Shown here: positions 52,302-59,685 of the stretch, in pieces | Position numbering within the stretch: the stretch's first letter is position 1 | Layout of the letters: each line of letters opens with the position of its first letter | From: Rhizobium johnstonii 3841 | Lineage (GTDB): Bacteria; Pseudomonadota; Alphaproteobacteria; Rhizobiales; Rhizobiaceae | Reading direction: 5' to 3' | Length of the DNA: 64,000 nt | Assembly (NCBI RefSeq): GCF_000009265.1 | Contig: NC_008380.1 | Span: 3,849,501-3,913,500 of the forward strand | Made by a program: the position numbers and the translations under genes | The notes under the pieces: model-generated | Databases searched by the model: none | Seen by the model: the letters and a program-made list of their open reading frames with translations, nothing else | Told to the model about the DNA's origin: nothing

Positions 52302-52335
52302 ACAGCCGGTGCGAGGGCGGCGCACCGGCTGTCTT
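52302..52335 (+). terminator. Terminator of the HWE kinase gene
   Basis: 12-bp perfect stem ACAGCCGGTGCG / CGCACCGGCTGT with a 7-nt loop, followed by CTTC, 30 bp after the stop. Confidence 0.8.
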
Positions 52336-52603
52336 CACTCACCGGGAGGGGACCGTGAGTACGTCCGGATAGTGGGTTGGGGGCGCGCATGTTGGGTCGA
52401 TGCGATCACCATCCGGATATCGCAATAACGGCGACATCAAACTTTGGTTCCCTGCCATCCAAAAAAAATTCGGCTTTTTTGCATCTTTTTTCGGATACCC
52501 TTCCCTCGTCACGCGCTCAGCCGTTTCAACGATGCAGGCCAATTAAATTCTTCCAGCAAAAACAATTTATTACTTGCGGGACCACACGCAAAGTCGTCAA
52601 AAT

Positions 52604-52619
52604 TTTACCGTTTGATAAA
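52604..52619. promoter_or_regulatory. Weak RutR-like site upstream of preT
   Basis: TTTACCG-TT-TGATAAA agrees with the RutR consensus TTGACCA-N2-TGGTCAA at 10 of 14 fixed positions. It lies about 60 bp before the preT ATG. The 340 bp between the kinase terminator and preT hold nothing else that I can identify. Confidence 0.3.
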
Positions 52620-52679
52620 TTTTTAAACCTGAGTTACGCTTTCCCTCACAGGCCGTTTACCAATAATGAGGGAACTTCA

Positions 52680-54041
52680 ATGGAACGACTGGAAACTGGG
52701 ATTCATGCCGGCCGGCTTTCGCCCGCCGAGTATGACGCTAATTTTTCCGATCTTCATCCGCGCCTCGATAATCATGAGGCGCTGGTCGCCGCTGACCGCT
52801 GTTATTTCTGTTATGACGCGCCATGCATGACGGCCTGTCCCACCTCGATCGACATTCCGCTGTTTATCCGCCAGATTTCGACCGGCAATCCGATCGGCTC
52901 GGCAAAGACGATCTTCGACCAGAACATTCTCGGCGGCATGTGCGCCCGCGTCTGTCCCACCGAAGAACTCTGCGAGCAGGCCTGCGTGCGCAACACGGCT
53001 GAAGAGCGGCCCGTCGAGATCGGCCGCCTGCAGCGCTACGCCACCGATGCCGCCATGCAGGCCGACAAGCAATTCTATGCCAGGGCCGAACCGACTGGCA
53101 AGACGATCGCCGTCATCGGCGCCGGTCCTGCCGGCCTTGCCGCCGCCCATCGCCTGGCCGTGAACGGCCATTCCGTCGTCATCTTTGATGCCAGGGAAAA
53201 GTCCGGCGGTCTCAACGAATACGGGATCGCCACTTACAAGACCGTCGACGACTTCGCCCAGAAGGAAGTCGATTACGTCCTCTCGATCGGCGGCATCGAG
53301 GTTCGGCACGGGCAGCGTCTCGGCCGCGACTTCTCGCTTTCCGATCTGCAGGCGCAATATGACGGCGTCTTCCTCGGTATCGGCCTTGCCGGCGTCAACG
53401 CGCTGCGCATCGAAGGCGAGAACCTTGCAGGCGTCGACGACGCCGTCGATTTCATCGCCGCACTCCGCCAGGCCGAAGACAAAAGCGACATCGCCATCGG
53501 CCGCCGCGTCGTCGTTCTCGGCGGCGGCATGACGGCGATCGACGCTGCCGTGCAGGCAAAGCTGCTCGGCGCCGAAGAGGTGACGATCTGTTACCGTCGT
53601 GGCAAGGAGCACATGAACGCGTCGGAATTCGAGCAGGATCTGGCAAGCTCCAAGGGCGTCATCATCCGCCACTGGCTGGCGCCGAAATCGATCCTGTCGC
53701 AGGACGGAAAAGTCGCCGCGATCGAAGTGGAATATACCAAAATCCTCGATGGCCGCCTCGTCGGCACCGGCGAAACCGGTGTGATTGCCGCCGACCAGAT
53801 CTTCAAGGCGATCGGCCAGAGCTTTGACGCCTCTGGTCTCGGTTCGCTGCGCATGGAATCCGGCCGCATCGCTGTCGATGGCGAAGGCCATACCTCGCTC
53901 GACGGCGTCTGGGCAGGCGGCGACTGCGTCTTCGGCGGTGACGATCTCACGGTTTCGGCCGTCGCCCACGGTCGCGACGCGGCTGAATCCATCCATCGTG
54001 CCCTCACCGCAGCAGCCGCTCCGGCTGTCGCGGTTGCCTAA
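52680..54041 (+). CDS. preT: NAD-dependent dihydropyrimidine dehydrogenase subunit PreT
   Basis: 453 residues. An N-terminal dihydropyrimidine dehydrogenase/GltD-like FeS domain with Cys pattern CYFCYDAPCMTACP and CARVCPTEELCEQAC leads to FAD (VIGAGPAGLAAAHRL) and NAD(P) (VVVLGGGMTAIDAAVQA) sites. With PreA it reduces uracil and thymine to dihydro forms with NADH, the first step of reductive pyrimidine catabolism. ATG 52680 follows GAGGGA. preA starts 15 bp after it. Confidence 0.92.
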   Translation: MERLETGIHAGRLSPAEYDANFSDLHPRLDNHEALVAADRCYFCYDAPCMTACPTSIDIPLFIRQISTGNPIGSAKTIFDQNILGGMCARVCPTEELCEQACVRNTAEERPVEIGRLQRYATDAAMQADKQFYARAEPTGKTIAVIGAGPAGLAAAHRLAVNGHSVVIFDAREKSGGLNEYGIATYKTVDDFAQKEVDYVLSIGGIEVRHGQRLGRDFSLSDLQAQYDGVFLGIGLAGVNALRIEGENLAGVDDAVDFIAALRQAEDKSDIAIGRRVVVLGGGMTAIDAAVQAKLLGAEEVTICYRRGKEHMNASEFEQDLASSKGVIIRHWLAPKSILSQDGKVAAIEVEYTKILDGRLVGTGETGVIAADQIFKAIGQSFDASGLGSLRMESGRIAVDGEGHTSLDGVWAGGDCVFGGDDLTVSAVAHGRDAAESIHRALTAAAAPAVAVA

Positions 54042-54056
54042 AGGGGAGAATGAACA

Positions 54057-55370
54057 ATGGCTGATCTCCGTAATAATTTCGTCGGCATCAAATCCCCGAA
54101 CCCGTTCTGGCTGGCGTCTGCGCCGCCGACCGACAAGGCCTACAATGTCGAGCGCGCCTTCAAGGCCGGCTGGGGCGGCGTGGTCTGGAAGACGCTGGGC
54201 GAGGAAGGCCCGCCCGTCGTCAACGTCAACGGCCCGCGCTACGGCGCGATCTGGGGCGCCGACCGCCGCCTGCTCGGTCTGAACAATATCGAGCTCATCA
54301 CCGACCGCGACCTCTATACCAACCTGCGGGAAATGAAGCAGGTGAAGATGAACTGGCCGGACCGGGCACTGATCGCCTCGATCATGGTTCCCTGCGAGGA
54401 AGAGGCCTGGAAGGCTATCCTGCCCTTGGTCGAAGAGACCGGCGCCGACGGCATCGAACTCAATTTCGGCTGTCCGCACGGCATGTCCGAGCGCGGCATG
54501 GGTTCCGCGGTCGGCCAGGTGCCTGAGTATATCGAGATGGTCGTGCGCTGGTGCAAGCAGTACACCCGCATGCCCGTCATCACCAAGCTGACGCCCAACA
54601 TCACCGATGTCCGCCGTCCCGCCCGCGCCGCCAAGGCCGGCGGCACCGATGCCGTCTCGCTGATCAACACGATCAATTCGATCGTCTCCGTCGATCTCGA
54701 CAACTTCGCCCCCAACCCGACGGTCGGCGGCAAGGGCAGCCATGGCGGTTATTGCGGCCCGGCGGTGAAGCCGATCGCACTCAACATGGTGGCCGAGATC
54801 GCCCGCGATCCCGAAACCTACGGCCTGCCGATCTCGGGTATCGGCGGCATCACCACCTGGCGCGACGCTGCCGAATTCCTTGTCCTTGGCGCCGGCAACG
54901 TCCAGGTCTGCACAGCGGCGATGACCTACGGCTTCAAGATCGTCCAGGAGATGATCACTGGCCTCTCAGACTGGATGGACGAAAAGGGCCATCGCAGCCT
55001 CGAAGATATCACCGGCCGCGCCGTCCCCAACGTTACCGACTGGCAATATCTGAACCTCAACTACATCGCCAAGGCAAAGATCGATCAGGACGCCTGCATC
55101 AAATGCGGCCGCTGCTACATTGCCTGCGAGGACACCTCGCACCAGGCGATCACCAACTTCGTCGACGGCGTTCGCCATTTCGAGGTGATGGACGAGGAAT
55201 GCGTCGGCTGCAATCTCTGCGTCAGCGTCTGCCCGGTCGAGAACTGCATCACCATGGAGCAGCTTCCCGCCGGCGCCCTCGACAAACGCACCGGCCGCGT
55301 CGTCGACCCGAACTACGCCAATTGGACGACGCACCCGAACAACCCGATGGCGCGCCAGGCGGCGGAGTAA
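54057..55370 (+). CDS. preA: NAD-dependent dihydropyrimidine dehydrogenase subunit PreA
   Basis: 437 residues. A TIM-barrel flavoprotein domain of the DHOD class (NPFWLASAPPTDKAYNVERAF, the active-site region ELNFGCPHGMSERGMG with its Cys) is followed by a C-terminal 4Fe-4S ferredoxin pair (CIKCGRCYIACEDT and CVGCNLCVSVCPVENC). It reduces the pyrimidine at FMN using electrons from PreT. It is the second gene of the unit and ends at a terminator. Confidence 0.93.
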   Translation: MADLRNNFVGIKSPNPFWLASAPPTDKAYNVERAFKAGWGGVVWKTLGEEGPPVVNVNGPRYGAIWGADRRLLGLNNIELITDRDLYTNLREMKQVKMNWPDRALIASIMVPCEEEAWKAILPLVEETGADGIELNFGCPHGMSERGMGSAVGQVPEYIEMVVRWCKQYTRMPVITKLTPNITDVRRPARAAKAGGTDAVSLINTINSIVSVDLDNFAPNPTVGGKGSHGGYCGPAVKPIALNMVAEIARDPETYGLPISGIGGITTWRDAAEFLVLGAGNVQVCTAAMTYGFKIVQEMITGLSDWMDEKGHRSLEDITGRAVPNVTDWQYLNLNYIAKAKIDQDACIKCGRCYIACEDTSHQAITNFVDGVRHFEVMDEECVGCNLCVSVCPVENCITMEQLPAGALDKRTGRVVDPNYANWTTHPNNPMARQAAE

Positions 55371-55379
55371 GAATCTGCG

Positions 55380-55416
55380 ACGCCGCGGAGAAGATCGATC
55401 CGCGGCGTTGCTTTCT
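55380..55416. terminator. Terminator between preA and the FtrA-like gene
   Basis: 10-bp perfect stem ACGCCGCGGA / TCCGCGGCGT with a 9-nt loop and TGCTTTCT after it. It is in a convergent gap and shares the arms of the ugd terminator at 19023. Confidence 0.85.
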
Positions 55417-55445
55417 GCCGGCAACGTTCGAAGCGCCAAGTCAGC

Positions 55446-56447
55446 CTAACCGCCGAATGACTTCCGATAGGCATGCGGGCTCGTCCCGAGCCGCCTGCGG
55501 AAATGATGCCGCATCGTCGCCAGTGTTCCAAAGCCGCTGGCGGCGGCGATGTCATCGAGCGAAACAGCAAGTTCCTTTTCCAGCAGATCGCGGGCATGCC
55601 GCAGCCGCTCCTTCAGCAGCCATTCGCCGACGCTGAGGCCCGTCGTCGCTTCGAAGCGCCGCTGGAAGGTGCGCATGCTCATGCCCGCTCTTTTCGCAAG
55701 CAGGCTGATCGGCTGGTCCTCGGAAAGGCTTTCGCGCATCCATTCGATCAGCGGCCCCAATCGGATGCCCTCTCGTTCCTCGGGAACCGGCGCGTGAATG
55801 AACTGCGCCTGCCCGCCTTCGCGGTGCGGCGGCACGACGAGGCGGCGGGCGACGCTGTTTGCGGCTTCCGAACCGAAATCGCCGCGCACCACATGCAGGC
55901 AGAGATCGATGCCGGCGGCACTGCCTGCCGCCGTCAGCAGGCTGCCTTCGTCCATGTAGAGAACGTCGGCATCGAGTGCGATATCGGGATAACGCGCGGC
56001 GATCGAGGCGACATAACGCCAATGTGTCGTCGCCCTGCGATTCGTTAGCAGACCCGACCCGGCAAGAACGGCAACGCCCGAGCAAAGCGACATGATCCGT
56101 GCACCGCGTTCATGCGCTGCCTTGAGGGCTGAAACCAGCGGCTCGGGAACGGCGGCATCGATCGACCGCCAGCCGGGCACGACGATCAAGTCCGCTTCGT
56201 CAAGCACTTCCAGTCCCTTGTCGACTGCGACCGTCAGCCCTCCCGCTGCGCGAAGCGGACCCGGTTCGATGCCGCAGACCGAGAAGCGATACCAGCCTTC
56301 GCCCATTTCCGGGCGTGGCAGGCCGAAGACCTCGTAGGCGATGCCGAATTCGAAGGTGCAAAGCCCGTCATAGGCAAGCGCGGCGACCAGCGGTCCTCTG
56401 CTCTGCTGCGGCGATGAGTTTGGCATGATCTTTACGCTATCAATCAT
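55446..56447 (-). CDS. GlxA/FtrA-type AraC-family regulator
   Basis: About 333 residues. A DJ-1/PfpI-like N-terminal domain (LVAALAYDGLCTFEFGIAYEVFG, with MSLCSGVAVLAGSGLL around the nucleophile-elbow Cys) precedes a C-terminal AraC DNA-binding domain (LLAKRAGMSMRTFQRRFEATTGLSVGEWLLKERLRHARDLL). FtrA proteins are usually next to a rhodanese gene, which starts 68 bp away here, divergently. The ligand is unknown. ATG 56447 is chosen; TTG 56456 and ATG 56426 are also in frame. Confidence 0.83.
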   Translation of the reverse strand: MIDSVKIMPNSSPQQSRGPLVAALAYDGLCTFEFGIAYEVFGLPRPEMGEGWYRFSVCGIEPGPLRAAGGLTVAVDKGLEVLDEADLIVVPGWRSIDAAVPEPLVSALKAAHERGARIMSLCSGVAVLAGSGLLTNRRATTHWRYVASIAARYPDIALDADVLYMDEGSLLTAAGSAAGIDLCLHVVRGDFGSEAANSVARRLVVPPHREGGQAQFIHAPVPEEREGIRLGPLIEWMRESLSEDQPISLLAKRAGMSMRTFQRRFEATTGLSVGEWLLKERLRHARDLLEKELAVSLDDIAAASGFGTLATMRHHFRRRLGTSPHAYRKSFGG

Positions 56448-56515
56448 GTTGGCCAATTTCGCAAAGCTCTAGCATCGGCGATACCGGGCGGCAACTTCAG
56501 AAAAAGGAAAAATCG

Positions 56516-56926
56516 ATGCCAAGCCCCGTTTCCCAAATACCTGCTGCAGCTCCGGATGCCGCTGTCGCTCACTTTGCCGCCAAGCTCGCTTTCGAAACCG
56601 ATTGCTCTGACGTGCATGCCGCCTTTGCGGCCGGGAAAGTCGATTTCGTTCTCCTCGACGTGCGCTCGCCGCAGCTCTTCGCAGAGTCCCACATTCCTGG
56701 AGCGATCAACCTGCCGCACGGCAAGATGACCGCGCACCGCATGTCGACATGGGCAAGCGATACACTGTTCGTCGTCTATTGCGCCGGCCCGCATTGCAAC
56801 GGCGCTGACAAGGCTGCCTTCCGCCTCGCCGATCTCGGCCTCCAGGCCAAGCTGATGATCGGCGGCATGACCGGCTGGGCCGATGAAGGCTTCGCCTTCG
56901 AGCAGGGCATCCCCGCTGCCGCCTGA
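56516..56926 (+). CDS. Rhodanese-like sulfurtransferase
   Basis: 136 residues, one rhodanese domain: FVLLDVRSPQLFAESHIPGAINLPHGKM, then the active loop VVYCAGPHCNGADKAA with the catalytic Cys in YCAGPHC. It transfers sulfane sulfur or acts in cyanide or redox metabolism. It is read divergently from the FtrA-like regulator, which probably controls it. Confidence 0.85.
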   Translation: MPSPVSQIPAAAPDAAVAHFAAKLAFETDCSDVHAAFAAGKVDFVLLDVRSPQLFAESHIPGAINLPHGKMTAHRMSTWASDTLFVVYCAGPHCNGADKAAFRLADLGLQAKLMIGGMTGWADEGFAFEQGIPAAA

Positions 56927-56932
56927 TGGCCT

Positions 56933-56970
56933 CCCTTCTCCCCTTACAATTATTGCATCGGGGAGAAGGG
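56933..56970. terminator. Hairpin between rhodanese and alcohol dehydrogenase genes
   Basis: Perfect 11-bp arms CCCTTCTCCCC / GGGGAGAAGGG with a 16-nt loop, in the convergent gap. It is probably a short relative of the RIME-like repeats and a bidirectional stop. Confidence 0.65.
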
Positions 56971-56983
56971 AAAATCGCGACCG

Positions 56984-58006
56984 TCAGAACTCGACGACCA
57001 CCTTGCCGAAAGGCCCGCGATAGAGATGATCGAGCGCCTCAGGGAATTTGTCGAAGGCGTAGCGCTTGTCGATCACCGGCTTCAGCCCAGTCTGGTCGAT
57101 TGCCCGCACCAGATCTTCAAGCGCACGGCGATGGCCGACGGATATGCCCTGCACAACAGGCGCCTTGAGCAGCAGCGGGCCGGCCGGGCCGGAAACCTCG
57201 AACCCTTCGAACACGCCGATAACGGAAATGCGGCCATTGATCGCCACCGCCTTCAGCGCCTGGCCGAGATGCGGGCCGCCGACGATCTCAAGCACGTGAT
57301 CGGCGCCATAGCCGCCGGTCAACTGATAGAGTTGTTCCACCCAGTCACCCTCATGGCGATTGATCGCGTGATCGGCGCCAAGGGCAACGGCGCGCTCGAG
57401 CTTCTCCGCGCTACCTGATGTGATGAAGACCTCCGCACCATGCGTCTTGGCAATCTGCAGACCGAAGAGCGCCACCCCGCCTGTGCCTTGCACCAGAACC
57501 TTGTCGCCGGCCTTCAGACCGCCGCGTTCGATCAGTGCGAACCAGGCAGTCAGCCCGGCGCAGGGCAAGGTGCTCGCTTGCGCCGCATCGAGCGTATCAG
57601 GCGCGCGTGAATACCACTCCTCGGAAAGCACAGTGTATTGCGAGAGGACGCCGGGATAAAAGCCGCCGCGTGTCTTGTAAGGTGGCGTGCGCGCATCGCC
57701 CAAACCGCGTCCGTCGATCCAATCGGGTGAAAAGGTCGAGATGACCCGATCTCCCGGCTTGAAACGGCTGACCTCGGGTCCGACTGCCTCGACGACCCCT
57801 GCCATGTCGGAAGCTGGTACGAAGGGAAATTGCAGCGGCAACCCCATGCCGCTCTCCATCACCAACCGATCGCGGAAATTGAGCGAGACGGCTTCCGTCC
57901 GGACCAAAACCCTGTTTCCCGAAACTGGCTCGAGCGTCCGCTCGCCGATCGTCAGCTGGCGCTCCGGCCCTACCGCGTCGATCTGCCATTGCCGTGTTGT
58001 CTGCAT
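56984..58006 (-). CDS. Zinc-type alcohol dehydrogenase/quinone reductase family
   Basis: 340 residues of the medium-chain dehydrogenase superfamily. GroES-like half with VSLNFRDRLVMESG and DMAGVVEAVGPEVSRF; Rossmann half with VLVQGTGGVALFGLQIAK. The usual catalytic Zn Cys is replaced by Asn in LNFRD, as in the quinone-oxidoreductase-like group, so it is probably zinc-free and NADPH-dependent. ATG 58006 matches the family start. It is divergent from a LysR gene. Confidence 0.83.
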   Translation of the reverse strand: MQTTRQWQIDAVGPERQLTIGERTLEPVSGNRVLVRTEAVSLNFRDRLVMESGMGLPLQFPFVPASDMAGVVEAVGPEVSRFKPGDRVISTFSPDWIDGRGLGDARTPPYKTRGGFYPGVLSQYTVLSEEWYSRAPDTLDAAQASTLPCAGLTAWFALIERGGLKAGDKVLVQGTGGVALFGLQIAKTHGAEVFITSGSAEKLERAVALGADHAINRHEGDWVEQLYQLTGGYGADHVLEIVGGPHLGQALKAVAINGRISVIGVFEGFEVSGPAGPLLLKAPVVQGISVGHRRALEDLVRAIDQTGLKPVIDKRYAFDKFPEALDHLYRGPFGKVVVEF

Positions 58007-58041
58007 TGTCTTGCTCCTTGTCCATTGCAGGGAGCGCAAAC

Positions 58042-58074
58042 ATATCGTTGAATATTTCGCACCAGTTGCGATAT
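58042..58074. promoter_or_regulatory. LysR-type binding region
   Basis: ATATCG and CGATAT arms flank a TTTCGCACCAGTTGCGAT centre, between the divergent dehydrogenase and LysR genes. The position and symmetry suit a LysR regulatory site. Confidence 0.45.
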
Positions 58075-58108
58075 TAATTCTCCAAAATGGTTCCAAAGAG
58101 GAAACAAA

Positions 58109-59008
58109 ATGGAACAGCTGAAGGGTATCTCGATCTTTGTCGAAGCCGTCGAAGCAGGTGGCTTTTCGGCTGCCGCCGAGCGGCTCCATCTCACGCGTTC
58201 GGCGGTCGGCAAGACGATCGCACGTCTGGAACAGCGTCTCGGCGTGCGGCTTTTCAACCGTACGACGCGCATGCAGAGCCTCACCGAGGAAGGCCGCTTC
58301 TTCTACGAGCGCTGCCTGCGGGCGGTCGAGGAAATCCGCCTGGGGGAAGCCATGCTGGAATCCGGCCGGCGTGACGTGCGCGGCCGATTGCGCATCTCAA
58401 TGCCCGTGCTTTTCGGCCGCCACTGCATCGCGCCGATCCTCGCACGTCTGCTCGATGAACATCCGAACCTCGAACTCGACCTTTCCTTCAACGACCGCAT
58501 CGTCGACCTGCTCGAAGATGGCTTCGATCTTGTCATCCGCAACGGGCCGTTGAAGGACAATCCGGATCTGATGGTCCGGGCGATCGCCCGCCAGCGCATG
58601 ACCGTCTGCGCAGCGCCCGCCTATCTGGAAAAACATGGCGCGCCGCAGACAGTCTTCGATATTCCCCAGCATGAAGGCATCGTCTACAGGCGGGGCGATG
58701 ACGACAAGGGTTGGATATTTCCGACTGCGACCGATCCCGGGCGACGGCTGGCGCCCAAGGCGCGACTGCGGCTCGACGACCTCGCTTCGATTTCCGATGC
58801 GGCCGTGGCCGGACGCGGTCTTGCCTGGCTTCCCTGCTGGCTGGTCCGCGAGGAGGTGCTGGCAGGCCGGCTCATTCAGGTATTGAAGCAGGAACCGGCC
58901 AATGTCTTCGATGCCCATGCCGTGTGGCTGCGCTCCCCGGTCATGCTGCCGAAGGTGCGGCTCGCGATCGATACGCTCGCCACAGGACTGCCGGCAATGA
59001 TGGGCTGA
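58109..59008 (+). CDS. LysR-family regulator
   Basis: 299 residues. N-terminal winged HTH (FVEAVEAGGFSAAAERLHLTRSAVGKTIARLEQRLGVRLFNRTTR) followed by a periplasmic-binding-like effector domain. It most likely controls the divergent dehydrogenase gene, as is usual for LysR pairs. The effector is unknown. ATG 58109 has AGGAAACA upstream. Confidence 0.88.
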   Translation: MEQLKGISIFVEAVEAGGFSAAAERLHLTRSAVGKTIARLEQRLGVRLFNRTTRMQSLTEEGRFFYERCLRAVEEIRLGEAMLESGRRDVRGRLRISMPVLFGRHCIAPILARLLDEHPNLELDLSFNDRIVDLLEDGFDLVIRNGPLKDNPDLMVRAIARQRMTVCAAPAYLEKHGAPQTVFDIPQHEGIVYRRGDDDKGWIFPTATDPGRRLAPKARLRLDDLASISDAAVAGRGLAWLPCWLVREEVLAGRLIQVLKQEPANVFDAHAVWLRSPVMLPKVRLAIDTLATGLPAMMG

Positions 59009-59148
59009 AGCGCTCGCCGCGCGTCTGCGAGCGACGAGAAACCCATGTTATTCTTCGGCTTTCTCTGGAAATAACGCGATACCGCAGTATATCCGCTCAT
59101 TCACCGTCCGTTGTGGGCGGCCGCCATATCACTCGGAAAAACGTCAGC

Positions 59149-59685
59149 ATGTCACTTCGCAGCGCCCTCCGCGCACAAACTGCAGATTGCCACGCCGCGG
59201 TCGACACCCTCTTCGGCAGTTTCAACCTCTCACGCACCCCGGATTATAAGGCTTTCTTGCGCGCGCATGCCCGCGTCGTACCGGCTATTGAACATGCGCT
59301 TGAGAATGGAGGAATCGGCCGTCTGCTGCCGGATTGGCCGGACCGAAGGCGCGCGCATCTGTTGGCTGCCGACATAAGGGAACTCGATGATCGATTGCCG
59401 GTGCTGCTTCCGCAACCGGTATTGCGCTGCGAAGCAGCGGTCTGGGGCGCCGCCTATGTCCTTGAAGGCTCCAAGCTCGGTGGCGCGCTGCTCGCCAAGG
59501 CCGTGCCCGACCACTTGCCCAGCAGCTACCTGAAGCCGCCAGGCCCGAAGGGCGCCATGCGGCTTTTCATGGATCGTCTTGACGCGAGCAAGGTGGACGA
59601 GCCCGGTGCGGCTGTCGCCGCAGCCCGCGATGTTTTCGAGCTCTTCCTCAAAGCGGGGCAAGTCGAATTGGAGGCCGTCCCATGA
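59149..59685 (+). CDS. bphO: Haem oxygenase BphO
   Basis: 178 residues of the haem-oxygenase fold. Probable proximal His in LRAQTADCHAAVD and a GAAYVLEGSKLGG distal helix. It converts haem to biliverdin, the chromophore of the phytochrome encoded next. Its TGA overlaps the bphP ATG (ATGA), so the two are coupled. ATG 59149 lacks a strong ribosome site. Confidence 0.87.
   Translation: MSLRSALRAQTADCHAAVDTLFGSFNLSRTPDYKAFLRAHARVVPAIEHALENGGIGRLLPDWPDRRRAHLLAADIRELDDRLPVLLPQPVLRCEAAVWGAAYVLEGSKLGGALLAKAVPDHLPSSYLKPPGPKGAMRLFMDRLDASKVDEPGAAVAAARDVFELFLKAGQVELEAVP

Noticed and set aside
52677..54743. A 688-codon open frame opposite preT/preA
   Set aside because: Antisense of two well-marked FeS-flavin enzymes; His/Asp-rich reverse translation, no domain.
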